Source of the DNA: Eggerthellaceae bacterium UBA3686
Lineage (GTDB): Bacteria > Actinomycetota > Coriobacteriia > Coriobacteriales > Eggerthellaceae
Direction of reading: 5' to 3'
Length of the DNA stretch: 10,798 nucleotides
Assembly (NCBI GenBank): GCA_002371495.1
Contig: DFIX01000013.1
Location: 89,154-99,951, forward strand
Shown here: positions 1 through 6,708 of the stretch, piece by piece
Layout: each line of letters begins with the position of its first letter
How positions within the stretch are numbered: the stretch's first letter is position 1
Notes under the pieces: generated by a model
What the model was told of the DNA's origin: nothing
Database searches by the model: none
Seen by the model: only the letters and a program-made list of their open reading frames with translations
Position numbers and translations under genes: made by a program

Positions 1-24
1 GGTCTGACCCTTTTTTCACATTTT
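1..24 (-). repeat. Partial copy of the GGTCTGACC/TGTGAAAA repeat at the left edge
   Basis: The first 24 bases hold GGTCTGACCC followed by TTTTTTCACATTTT. The reverse complement of this pattern, with small changes, occurs at the right edge (10776-10798). A variant with GGGACTGTCCC in place of the GGTCTGACC core starts the internal repeat at 1708. It is therefore one truncated member of a dispersed family, in the orientation opposite to the other two. No gene is associated with it. That it is a mobile or structured element is inference. Confidence 0.6.
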
Positions 25-81
25 CCCAAAATACCCCATTGCCTAACAGCCAACGGAGCGAGGGGCGTCCAGGTACCCGAG

Positions 82-175
82 CTTGGAGCGCTAAGACAGC
101 GCAACCTCCTTCGGGCCGTGAGCAGATCTTGGAGCGCCAAGATGCGCCGCGCAGCACGCTGCGTGCAGCGTGCTG
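82..175. repeat. Direct repeat and two small hairpins downstream of frr
   Basis: CTTGGAGCG occurs at 82-90 and again at 128-136, each followed by a similar C(T/C)AAGA and GCGC, so a roughly 20-nt unit is repeated with a 46-nt period. The second unit is itself a hairpin (ATCTTGG 126-132, CCAAGAT 137-143). Next to it is a perfect 11-bp stem (CAGCACGCTGC 152-162, GCAGCGTGCTG 165-175). No T-tract follows on either strand. The stretch looks like extragenic palindromic sequence rather than a gene. Confidence 0.5.
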
Positions 176-206
176 CAGTTCCGCCTGCCGTAGGCAGGCG
201 GAACTG
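176..206 (-). terminator. Strong hairpin directly after the frr stop codon
   Basis: CAGTTCCGCCTGCC (176-189) and GGCAGGCGGAACTG (193-206) form a perfect 14-bp stem with a 3-nt loop. It starts one base after the frr stop codon on the minus strand. The position suggests transcription termination or protection of the 3' mRNA end. There is no T-tract after it, so a classical intrinsic terminator is not shown. Confidence 0.5.
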
Positions 207-207
207 T

Positions 208-768
208 TTAGATCTCCATTACCTCGGCTTCCTTGGCCTTGAAGGCGTCCTCGATCTTGGCGATGTACTTGTCGGTCAGCTTCTGAACGTCGCCCTCGCC
301 GCGGCGCTGGTCGTCCTCGGTGATTTCGCCTTCCTTCTCGGCCTTGCCCAGCTGGGTGTTGGCATCGCGGCGGGCGTTGCGCACCGAAACGCGCGCGTCC
401 TCGGCGTAGCCCTTGCACTGCTTCACCAGCTCGCGGCGGCGCTCTTCGGTCAGCTCAGGGAACGGCAAGCGAATGACCATGCCGTCGTTCGAGGGCGTGA
501 CACCCAGGTCGCTTTCCTGGATGGCGCGCTCGATGGACTTCAGCGAGCTCTTGTCCCACGGTTCGATGACGAGCAGATGCGCGTCGGGCGCCTTCACGCC
601 TGCCAATTGGTTAATCGGCGTCATGGCGCCGTAGTAGTCGACCTTGATGCGGTCGAGCACTTTTGAGCTCGCGCGTCCCGTACGCACCGCTCCGAACGCT
701 CCGTGCAAGGCGTCGAGGGCGTTTTCCATACGCTCCTCCGCGTTCATCATAATCTCGTCGATATCCAT
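208..768 (-). CDS. frr: Ribosome recycling factor
   Basis: Ribosome recycling factor. After translation ends it works with EF-G in the cytoplasm to split the 70S ribosome and free it for reuse. The 186-residue product matches the usual length (about 185). Family hallmarks visible are the N-terminal helix leading to VRTGRAS (28-34), DYYG (44-47), the SDLG segment (86-89), LTEERRREL (106-114) with VRNARRDAN (129-137), and the C-terminal EDDQRR...VQKLTDKYI helix. The ATG at 766-768 is preceded by AAGGGGAG with a 7-nt spacer (776-783), which fixes the start. It lies 68 bp downstream of pyrH on the same strand, the classic pyrH-frr pair, and is most likely cotranscribed with it. A strong hairpin directly follows the stop codon. 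Identification is secure. Confidence 0.98.
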   Translation of the reverse strand: MDIDEIMMNAEERMENALDALHGAFGAVRTGRASSKVLDRIKVDYYGAMTPINQLAGVKAPDAHLLVIEPWDKSSLKSIERAIQESDLGVTPSNDGMVIRLPFPELTEERRRELVKQCKGYAEDARVSVRNARRDANTQLGKAEKEGEITEDDQRRGEGDVQKLTDKYIAKIEDAFKAKEAEVMEI

Positions 769-836
769 CCTAGCACTCCCCTTCCAGCTTCCCCTTGATG
801 TGATCGGCGGCTGCTAGCGCAACCGCAGCGGTTCCT

Positions 837-1553
837 TTACTCTACGACTGTCCCGACGTCCTCGCCCTTCAGCGCACGGGCGATGTTGCCTTTGACCGTC
901 AGGTCGAACACGATCATCGGCATATTGTTGTCCATGCACAGCGACGTGGCAGTTGCATCCATGACGTTGAGCCCACGGTTGAGGACTTCCATGTAGGTGA
1001 TGCGGTCGAACTTCTTGGCATCGGGGTTCTTCTTCGGGTCGCTGTCGTACACGCCATCGACCTTCGTGGCCTTCATCAGGCAATCGACGTTCAGCTCGCA
1101 GGCACGCAGCGCTGCCGTGGTGTCCGTCGTGAAATACGGGTTGCCGGTGCCGGCTGCCAAGATGACCACGCGACCCTTCTCGAGATGTCGTTCCGCCCGA
1201 CGGCGCACATAAGGCTCCGAGACCTGCAGCATGTTGATGGCCGATTGCACGCGGCTGATCATTCCGTGACGCTCGAAGGCATCTTGCAGGGCCAACGAGT
1301 TCATGACCGTCGCCAGCATGCCGATGTAGTCGGCCTGTGCGCGATCCATGCCCTCGGCCGAGCCGGCCAAGCCGCGGAAGATGTTGCCGCCGCCGACGAC
1401 GATAGCAACCTGAACGCCGTCATGGACGATTTCGCCAATCTGTTCGGCCAGCTCATCGACGACCTTGGGGTCGATTCCGTAACCCAAGTCGCCTGCCAGC
1501 GCCTCGCCCGAGAGCTTCAGCAGCACGCGTTTGTACTTGTAGTCTTGAGCCAT
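837..1553 (-). CDS. pyrH: UMP kinase (uridylate kinase)
   Basis: Bacterial UMP kinase of the amino acid kinase superfamily. It phosphorylates UMP to UDP with ATP in de novo pyrimidine synthesis; the family works as a hexamer controlled by GTP and UTP. The 238-residue length is typical. Seen in order: KLSGEAL (13-19, phosphate-binding start), VVGGGNIFRG (52-61), the UMP-pocket region DYIGMLATVMNSLAL (75-89), GTGNPYFTTDTTAALRA (135-151) and KATKVDGVYDSDPKKNPDA (161-179, nucleotide site). The ATG at 1551-1553 has GAGAGGA (1561-1567) 7 nt upstream. It is the first gene of a pyrH-frr unit. In many bacteria rpsB-tsf come just before pyrH; here a repeat-bearing intergenic region and htrA lie upstream instead. 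Confidence 0.98.
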   Translation of the reverse strand: MAQDYKYKRVLLKLSGEALAGDLGYGIDPKVVDELAEQIGEIVHDGVQVAIVVGGGNIFRGLAGSAEGMDRAQADYIGMLATVMNSLALQDAFERHGMISRVQSAINMLQVSEPYVRRRAERHLEKGRVVILAAGTGNPYFTTDTTAALRACELNVDCLMKATKVDGVYDSDPKKNPDAKKFDRITYMEVLNRGLNVMDATATSLCMDNNMPMIVFDLTVKGNIARALKGEDVGTVVE

Positions 1554-1593
1554 GTTCGGATCCTCTCGCCCGCATGTTTATAAACCTTGTAAC

Positions 1594-1599
1594 ATGATA
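1594..1599 (-). promoter_or_regulatory. Candidate -10 element for pyrH-frr
   Basis: On the minus strand TATCAT (5/6 match to TATAAT) lies about 40 bp upstream of the pyrH ATG, giving a leader of about 34 nt with room for the Shine-Dalgarno at 1561-1567. No good -35 box sits at 16-18 bp, so the call is weak. A nearby TATAAA (1577-1582) is a poorer choice because transcription would start almost at the ribosome binding site. Confidence 0.3.
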
Positions 1600-1707
1600 C
1601 CCGAATTTAGGCTATCCGTGCACATGAGGGCGCACGAACGACATGCGCAAAGCCTGCGCGAAGAACGCGACATTTCGGCCCTTGACGTACGTGCCCCGCC
1701 CTACCCC

Positions 1708-1860
1708 AAAATGTGAAAATGGGACTGTCCCCCATTTGCCGGCGACGAAGCGAAAGCGCAGGTGGCAGCATGTGTGAGCGATTCTGCAGGCACTGTTCCT
1801 GATAATCCATTTAGGTTAAGCCGAAGCCAAGCGAACACGTGCTGCCACCTGCGCTTTCGC
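1708..1860 (+). repeat. Structured palindromic repeat, copy 1
   Basis: The order is AAAATGTGAAAAT, then a 21-nt near-palindrome AAATGGGACTGTCCCCCATTT less its last base (1717-1737), then GC, 9 nt and a long inverted repeat. The arms 1750-1770 and 1840-1860 (GCGAAAGCGCAGGTGGCAGC plus A, and its exact complement) pair perfectly over 21 bp. After one mismatch they pair for four more. The 59-nt loop contains GCGATTCTGCAGGCACT (1778-1794). The same modules in the same order, including the 9-nt spacer, recur at 9458-9651. No transposase is inside, so a non-autonomous element or a structured RNA/DNA site is the inference. The strand shown is arbitrary. Confidence 0.8.
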
Positions 1861-1997
1861 GGGACGTTACCCACATCAGGACGGTATGATCGCCTTAACG
1901 GGAAACCTTTATTCGCCATAAAACCTGCGAGTCCAATCAGATCGTCCGCAAAAGCGCGGGAAAGAAGATAACGCCTGCAAGGCAATCGTACATCAGC

Positions 1998-2024
1998 AAG
2001 GGCCCGGCACGCAGCCGGGCCCTT
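1998..2024 (-). terminator. Terminator-like hairpin after htrA
   Basis: AAGGGCCCGGC (1998-2008) and GCCGGGCCCTT (2014-2024) form a perfect 11-bp G+C-rich stem with a 5-nt loop, 41 bp beyond the htrA stop codon on the minus strand. The run after the stem is only a short TT within the stem base, so the U-tract is weak. It is probably the end of the htrA transcript. Confidence 0.65.
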
Positions 2025-2065
2025 GGAGCATCAGGCTTATGCTTTGCGAACGAACCGCTTTGCCC

Positions 2066-3943
2066 TTACATGTTGAGCATTTCGAAGAGACGCTGGAGGT
2101 CTTCCTCGCTGAATCCGTTCATGCGCCCGTTTCCGCCGTTGCCGTTATCGCGCCCGTTGCCCTGCTGGCCCTGCTGGCCTTGGTCTTGGCCCTGATTCTG
2201 ATTCTGCGAATCCTGAGCCTTTGTGGCGTTCTCGTCGGAACCAAGCGTTACGTCGATATCCTTCTCTTCGCCATCGCGATTGACGGTAAGCGTCACGGTA
2301 TCGCCGACCTTGTGTGCGCGCACTTCGAGCGTGACATCAATCGGCGACGTAACGGCCTTGCCACCGACCTTGGTGATGATGTCGCCCACCTGCAAGTCCG
2401 AATCGGCAGCGCCCGTGCCCGGCGTAATGGCCGAGATATAGGCCCCGGAAGTTGCCGAAAGGTTGTACTGCTGGGCGATTTGGCTGTTCACCTGCGAAAG
2501 CGAGACGCCGATCATCGCATGGGTGGGTTCTTTGCCGTCGATGACGTTCTGCGCTATCTGAATGGCGTAGTTAATGGGAATCGCGAATCCCACGCCTGCG
2601 TAGTCTCCGGAATACGACGAGATCATGGCGTTGATTCCGATGAGCTTTCCGTCAGCATCTACCAGCGCGCCGCCCGAGTTACCCGGATTGATGACGGCGT
2701 CGGTCTGAATCATGTTGGGATAATAGGTGTACTCGGGATTCTGGTTTCCGTAGAAATAGCTGTACAGGTCGTTCTCGCCGCCGTTCGAGCTCATGATGGT
2801 CGAGCGGTTGGTAGCCGAGACCACGCCGGTGGCTACCGAGGACTCGAGGCCCAGGGGCGCGCCGACGGTCATGACCCACTCCCCGATGCGCAGGCTGTCG
2901 GAATCGCCGATGTCGGCCGCGGTCAGCCCCTCGGTATTGTCGACCTTGATGACCGCCACGTCAGATGTATTGTCGCCGCCGACATAAGTGGCATCGCGCT
3001 CGACGCCGTTGACGGATACCGTAAGCTTGGCCGCGTTCTCGACCACATGATAGTTGGTGATGATGTAGCCTTCGTCCGAAATGACCACGCCGCTGCCCAT
3101 GCCCGTCTGCACCATCGAGTCGCCGGACTGGTTGCTGGTGCCGTATCCGAACCCGTAACCGTAGCCCGAGGGCTGGTTCTGGTAATTGTAGACAGCGACA
3201 ACCGAAGGCAGCGCCTTCGCGGCTACCGCCTCGGCAAGGGTCTGACCTTCATCCACGGCATTGATAACCGACTGGTCAGTGGTGCCGATAAGCGCCGCAT
3301 GAGTAGCTGCGTTGTTGTTTCCGCCATTCAGAATCGCGTTTCCGCCGAACGCAAGCCCACACGCCAAAGCTGCTCCCAAGAATCCGCACAGGAAGGTCTT
3401 GCCGGCGCTTCCTTTCGCCTTCGGCTTTGCGCTCGAAGTCGTCGCACGGGGCGTAGCCGCCTGAGCAGCGGCCCCCGACGCGACGCTTGCTGCGTAGCCA
3501 GCGGAACCGCCGGGCTGGCTGGCGGCATTTGGGGTGCTGTAATACTGTTGCGAACTCGTAGGCTGCGAAGCATAGCCGCTCTCGAACGGCGCCGGGTTAG
3601 CGCTTGCCGCCGGAATCTGGGCCGCAGGCATGGCGCCAGTATCGCCCATGCGTGCCGCCGCGAAGCTCTCGGTGTTATCGCTCGAAGGAACGGGGCTGTA
3701 CGAGCTGGTACGGAAAGTTTCTCCCTGTGCATCGATGCCGCTCGTATCGGCTGCGGGCGCAGCCGGCGGAACCTGGACTTGCTCTGCTTCTGGCATAGCC
3801 TGCACAGCCGTCCGTTCCGGCGCTTCATACGGCTCGGGCTGGGTGCCCAGCTCCTGCGACGGCTGCTGCTGATTGCTGTGTGCGCGATAGGGCGGCTCGG
3901 GCAAGCCCGATGCCGGAAATGCGCCGTTTTGTGAATCGGTCAT
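2066..3943 (-). CDS. htrA: HtrA/DegP-family membrane-anchored serine protease with PDZ domain
   Basis: Envelope quality-control protease (S1C family) expected to degrade or hold misfolded proteins outside the membrane. The 625-residue product has four parts. First is a Pro/Gln/Ala/Ser-rich, probably disordered cytoplasmic tail of about 180 residues. Then come one membrane segment (about 183-201) and a trypsin-like domain with catalytic His299 (TNYHVV), Asp328 (TSDVAVIKV) and Ser423 (PGNSGGALVD). Last is one PDZ domain (about 475-570). The end is a Gln/Asn/Gly-rich stretch (580-610) and a short helix, FSEEDLQRLFEMLNM. A Gly/Tyr-rich loop lies at 259-268. I chose the ATG at 3941-3943 because AGGAG (3951-3955) sits 7 nt upstream; an in-frame ATG at 4048 would add 35 residues without support. 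Usual bacterial HtrA proteins are shorter (about 400-500), mostly because of the tail. It appears monocistronic, with a hairpin after the stop and a tandem-repeat operator candidate upstream. Confidence 0.95.
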   Translation of the reverse strand: MTDSQNGAFPASGLPEPPYRAHSNQQQPSQELGTQPEPYEAPERTAVQAMPEAEQVQVPPAAPAADTSGIDAQGETFRTSSYSPVPSSDNTESFAAARMGDTGAMPAAQIPAASANPAPFESGYASQPTSSQQYYSTPNAASQPGGSAGYAASVASGAAAQAATPRATTSSAKPKAKGSAGKTFLCGFLGAALACGLAFGGNAILNGGNNNAATHAALIGTTDQSVINAVDEGQTLAEAVAAKALPSVVAVYNYQNQPSGYGYGFGYGTSNQSGDSMVQTGMGSGVVISDEGYIITNYHVVENAAKLTVSVNGVERDATYVGGDNTSDVAVIKVDNTEGLTAADIGDSDSLRIGEWVMTVGAPLGLESSVATGVVSATNRSTIMSSNGGENDLYSYFYGNQNPEYTYYPNMIQTDAVINPGNSGGALVDADGKLIGINAMISSYSGDYAGVGFAIPINYAIQIAQNVIDGKEPTHAMIGVSLSQVNSQIAQQYNLSATSGAYISAITPGTGAADSDLQVGDIITKVGGKAVTSPIDVTLEVRAHKVGDTVTLTVNRDGEEKDIDVTLGSDENATKAQDSQNQNQGQDQGQQGQQGNGRDNGNGGNGRMNGFSEEDLQRLFEMLNM

Positions 3944-4068
3944 CTTGCTGCTCCTAACGTTTTTCGCCTTCGACGTTTGATGTGCTGAAAACACCTTATC
4001 ACTTGCCAGAAGGCATAAAGAAACCTTCCCCACTTCCGTCATCAGCACGACACAGTTCGGGAGTTTCT

Positions 4069-4086
4069 TTTAAGGTTGCTTTAAGG
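4069..4086 (-). promoter_or_regulatory. Tandem CCTTAAA sites upstream of htrA
   Basis: On the minus strand CCTTAAA-GCAA-CCTTAAA gives two identical 7-bp half-sites separated by 4 bp, an 11-bp period. That is the layout bound by OmpR/PhoB-type response regulators as head-to-tail dimers. It lies about 126 bp before the htrA ATG, upstream of where a promoter should be. htrA genes in Gram-positive bacteria are often under envelope-stress two-component control, for example CssRS. Assignment to htrA is inference, and no clear -35/-10 pair was found downstream. Confidence 0.4.
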
Positions 4087-4171
4087 ATTCGGACGATAGC
4101 GAGCGAACCTGAGCGAAAGAGCATCTGCCCCTTTCGGCCGCACACGCAGTCCTCAAAAAAGACGATGCCCG

Positions 4172-4939
4172 CTATTCCTCGCTGAGCAGGAAGGCGCGGG
4201 TACGGTCATGCTGCGGGTTGTCAATGACGTCAGCGGCAGGACCTTGCTCGACGATAACGCCCCCGTCCATGAAGATCACGTGGTCGGCGACGTCGCGGGC
4301 GAACTTCATTTCGTGCGTGACGATGACCATGGTCATATGCTCTTCGGCCAAATCTCGGATGACCTTCAGCACGCCCTTGGTCAGCTCGGGATCGAGCGCC
4401 GAGGTGGGCTCGTCGAAGAACAGCACGTCGGGGTCGAGCATGAGGGCGCGCGCGATGGCCACGCGCTGCTGTTGACCGCCTGAAAGCTCGCAGGGAACCA
4501 TGTTCTCCTTGCCTTCGAGGCCCATCCTCGCAAGCAGCTTGCGGGCTTTCGCCTCTGCTTCGGCCTTCGGCATCTTCTGCACGGTCACAGGTGCGTCGGT
4601 CAGGTTCTTCATGACCGTGTAGTGCGGAAACAGATTGAAGTTCTGAAACACCAAGCCGAAGTGCGTGCGCGCGCGGCGCAGCGCGTCCTTGCCCTGGTAG
4701 ATGGCCTGGCCGCCCTGGTCGACTGTTACGACGCAATCGCCAAACGAGAGCTCGCCGCCATCGAGGGTCTCGAGCAGCGTGCAGCAGCGCAGAAGCGTCG
4801 ATTTACCGCCACCCGACGGGCCTATGATGGCCAGGACCTCGCCCTGGTTCACGGTCAGCGAGATGTCTTTGAGCACCTGCGTCTCGCCGAAGCTCTTGCG
4901 CGCATGCTGAAGGCTAAGAAGTGCGTTTTCGCTCGTCAT
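4172..4939 (-). CDS. Polar amino acid ABC transporter ATP-binding protein
   Basis: Cytoplasmic ATPase powering the importer encoded by the two preceding genes, of the GlnQ/HisP type. All motifs of an active nucleotide-binding domain are visible in 255 residues: Walker A GPSGGGKST (40-48), Q-loop VFQNFNLFPH (97-106, Gln99), signature LSGGQQQRVAIARAL (152-166), Walker B DVLFFDEPTSALDPEL (171-186, Asp176-Glu177) and the H-loop His209 (VTHEM). Compared with typical family members the segment before the Q-loop (about 68-95) is slightly longer. The ATG at 4937-4939 lies only 12 nt after the permease stop codon, with AGGA in that gap as ribosome binding site, so the two are translated from one message. 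It ends the operon; a T-run (minus strand of 4155-4160) follows the stop, but I see no convincing stem. Confidence 0.95.
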   Translation of the reverse strand: MTSENALLSLQHARKSFGETQVLKDISLTVNQGEVLAIIGPSGGGKSTLLRCCTLLETLDGGELSFGDCVVTVDQGGQAIYQGKDALRRARTHFGLVFQNFNLFPHYTVMKNLTDAPVTVQKMPKAEAEAKARKLLARMGLEGKENMVPCELSGGQQQRVAIARALMLDPDVLFFDEPTSALDPELTKGVLKVIRDLAEEHMTMVIVTHEMKFARDVADHVIFMDGGVIVEQGPAADVIDNPQHDRTRAFLLSEE

Positions 4940-4951
4940 GGAGTATCCGTC

Positions 4952-5605
4952 CTAATCGTGATAGTAATTGAGCTTCTTCTCGATACGGGCCAAGATGAAC
5001 TCGACCAAAATGGTGAAGCCCCAATAGATGCCTGCTGCGATGATGTAGGGAAGCATGCTCACCTGGCTTGCCGCAATGGCCTTGGCCTGCGTGAACATCT
5101 CCATGACGCCCAGCACGAACGCAAGCGAGGTGTCTTTGACCAGCGTGATCACCTCGTTGCCCATAGCGGGCAAAATCCGCTTGATAACCTGCGGAAGCAC
5201 AATCCTCATGAAGGTCTGGGCCTTCGTGTAGCCCAGCACCTCGGCAGCTTCGTACTGGCCGCGCGGAATCGATTGGATACCGCTACGGTAGATCTCGGCG
5301 AAGTAGGCTGCATAGTTCAGGATGAAGCCGATGTCGCATGCCCAGAACTTCCAATCGGAACCCAATTGCATGCCGAACAGGTAGTACGGGCCGAACATGA
5401 GCGCCATCAGCTGCAACATGAGGGGCGTACCGCGCATGAACGAAATGTAGGCGCGCATCAACCACGCCAACGGCTTGAACTTGCTCATGCGCCCGAGGGC
5501 TATGAGCACGCCGAGCGGCAACGAGCCCAGCAGCGTCACTATGAAGATCTGGCCCGTCAGAACCAGTCCGCTGCCGAGCAGCGACATCATTGTCGAGAAT
5601 TCCAC
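4952..5605 (-). CDS. Polar amino acid ABC transporter permease (HisM/GlnP type)
   Basis: Inner-membrane channel subunit of the importer, expected to act as a homodimer because only one permease gene is present. Its 217 residues show about five hydrophobic segments. Family marks are FMRGTPLMLQL (57-67), NYAAYFAEIYRSGIQSIPRGQYEA (97-120) and the EAA loop EAAEVLGYTKAQTFMRIVLPQ less its ends (119-139), which docks on the ATPase. The start is GTG (5603-5605), with GGGAG and GAAGGG just upstream. The ATG at codon 6 lies too far from that site. The gene sits between the receptor gene, 86 bp upstream across a hairpin, and the ATPase, 12 bp downstream. The substrate cannot be read from this subunit. 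Confidence 0.93.
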   Translation of the reverse strand: MEFSTMMSLLGSGLVLTGQIFIVTLLGSLPLGVLIALGRMSKFKPLAWLMRAYISFMRGTPLMLQLMALMFGPYYLFGMQLGSDWKFWACDIGFILNYAAYFAEIYRSGIQSIPRGQYEAAEVLGYTKAQTFMRIVLPQVIKRILPAMGNEVITLVKDTSLAFVLGVMEMFTQAKAIAASQVSMLPYIIAAGIYWGFTILVEFILARIEKKLNYYHD

Positions 5606-5641
5606 GCGCTCCCTTTCCCTTCACAAACGTCCCATGACGCG

Positions 5642-5672
5642 AAAAGGGGCGCCCGCCATAAGGCGAGCGCCC
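5642..5672 (-). terminator. Terminator-like hairpin between receptor and permease genes
   Basis: In the minus-strand RNA, GGGCGCUCGCC and GGCGGGCGCCC form an 11-bp stem with one U-G wobble and a UUAU loop, followed by CUUUU (complement of 5642-5645). It begins about 20 nt after the receptor stop codon. Position and short U-run fit a leaky terminator or an mRNA 3'-stabilising stem, which would leave more receptor than permease/ATPase message. Confidence 0.65.
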
Positions 5673-5691
5673 AACCAGTGCTAAGCCAAGA

Positions 5692-6612
5692 CTACTTGAT
5701 TAGCCAGTTCTCCATGGACACGGCCTGATCCTCGTAGTTCTTCAGGATCTTCTCGACGGTGCCATCGGCGGTCATCTCTTTGAGCGTGGCGTTGACGGCG
5801 TCGACCATCTGGGTGTTGCCCTTCTTGAAGCCAACGGCGTACTCCTCGTCAGAAAGCGTCTGGACCTGCTTGAACACGTCGGGCTTGGCGGCCATCTGGC
5901 GAGCTGCGATCGAAAGGTCGCACACAACGGCGTCAACCGCACCGGACTCGAGCTGCATCATGATGTTGTTGTAGTCGCCGAGCGTCTCGGGAGCGCCGCC
6001 TGCGAACTTCGAGACGACATCGGCCAGCGCTTCGTCGCTCAGGGCGTCGAGGCCGGCGGAATCGGTCTGGGTCATGACGTGCTTGTCGGCGCAGTCTTCG
6101 AGCGAGGCGATGTCGCTATCGGCGCGAACAACCAGGACCTGCGCATTGTACATGTACGGGTCGGTGAAATCGTAGGTGGCTTTACGCTCATCGGTGACAG
6201 TGAAGCCGTTCCAGATGCAGGTGATGGTGCCGGCATCGATCAGGGCGTCCTTGGCATCCCAGTCGATGGGCTCGGCCTTGAACTCCCAGCCGTTGCGCGT
6301 GCAGACTTCCTTGGCCAGGTCGAGGTCGACGCCGGTGTACTGGCCGTCATCGCCCACGTAGCCGTAGGGCGGATACTCGGAGTCGAAGCCGACGATGAAC
6401 TCGGTGCCAGCAGCGGGCGTGGCAGATGCGGATGCGCTTTCAGAAGCGGAGGCAGAGGCCTCGGAGCTGGCAGCGCTGGCGCTCGCAGAGTCACCACTTG
6501 CGCTGGCGGATGCGGCGCTGCTGGAGCTCGCACCCGACGAGCAGCCGACGAGCACGAACGCGGCAAGCGCGAACGCGGCGGCAGCCGCTGCTACAAACTT
6601 GATCTTCTTCAT
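5692..6612 (-). CDS. Amino acid ABC transporter substrate-binding lipoprotein (SBP_bac_3 family)
   Basis: Cell-surface receptor that captures a polar amino acid for the importer. The 306-residue precursor has a lipoprotein signal peptide: MKKIKF basic start, hydrophobic core, and lipobox LVGC with Cys24 as the lipid anchor. A flexible linker almost purely Ala/Ser with some Glu follows (25-69). The binding domain starts at EFIVGFDSEYPPYGY (71-85), with GVDLDLAKEV (94-103) and GFTVTDERKATYDFTDPYM (136-154). In this family the Arg of TDERK (Arg143) binds the ligand alpha-carboxylate, which supports an amino acid substrate; which one is unknown. The ATG at 6610-6612 has AAGGGAAGGA (6618-6627) upstream. 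It is first in the receptor-permease-ATPase operon. An extended -10 promoter and a palindrome precede it. Confidence 0.94.
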   Translation of the reverse strand: MKKIKFVAAAAAAFALAAFVLVGCSSGASSSSAASASASGDSASASAASSEASASASESASASATPAAGTEFIVGFDSEYPPYGYVGDDGQYTGVDLDLAKEVCTRNGWEFKAEPIDWDAKDALIDAGTITCIWNGFTVTDERKATYDFTDPYMYNAQVLVVRADSDIASLEDCADKHVMTQTDSAGLDALSDEALADVVSKFAGGAPETLGDYNNIMMQLESGAVDAVVCDLSIAARQMAAKPDVFKQVQTLSDEEYAVGFKKGNTQMVDAVNATLKEMTADGTVEKILKNYEDQAVSMENWLIK

Positions 6613-6681
6613 GAGAGTCCTTCCCTTTTCGATTTCCGCAGGACCTTTACCGCATCGCGGCCCTCTCGCCCTACGTACCCC

Positions 6682-6697
6682 ATCACTCTAGCGTGAT
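6682..6697. promoter_or_regulatory. Palindromic operator candidate for the ABC operon
   Basis: ATCACTCTAGCGTGAT is a 16-bp inverted repeat with 14 of 16 positions symmetric and a CTAG centre. It lies just downstream of the candidate -10 (6709-6717), so it would cover the first transcribed bases, a position suited to repression. The regulator is unknown and no regulator gene is in the window. Confidence 0.4.
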
Positions 6698-6708
6698 AAA
6701 GCGAATGA

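Larger units (their letters stand above)
1554..2065. other. 512-bp intergenic region between pyrH and htrA
   Basis: No credible gene is present. From the pyrH side it holds the pyrH ribosome binding site and a candidate -10, then about 100 bp without recognisable signals. The structured repeat follows at 1708-1860, then about 137 bp (1861-1997) in which I see nothing, and the terminator-like hairpin of htrA (1998-2024). Open frames here, including one of 94 codons over the repeat on the minus strand, lack a ribosome binding site and recognisable motifs. Confidence 0.7.

Noticed and set aside
1708..1860. tRNA gene or CRISPR unit at the structured repeat
   Set aside because: No cloverleaf arms, anticodon stem or CCA end fit, and there is no regular array of repeats and spacers.
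1701..1985. 94-codon minus-strand frame between pyrH and htrA
   Set aside because: It spans both arms of the structured repeat and has no ribosome binding site; its sequence is explained by the repeat.
2039..3934. 631-codon open frame on the plus strand opposite htrA
   Set aside because: Exactly opposite a gene with an intact catalytic triad and PDZ domain. No ribosome binding site or recognisable domain; long antisense frames are common in G+C-rich DNA.
3944..4048. 35-residue N-terminal extension of HtrA
   Set aside because: The ATG at 3943 has AGGAG at ideal spacing, while the upstream ATG has none and the extension shows no signal or domain.
4622..5728. 368-codon plus-strand frame opposite the ABC permease and ATPase
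   Set aside because: It crosses two well-defined genes and their junction; the product is His/Arg/Gln-rich with no family signature.
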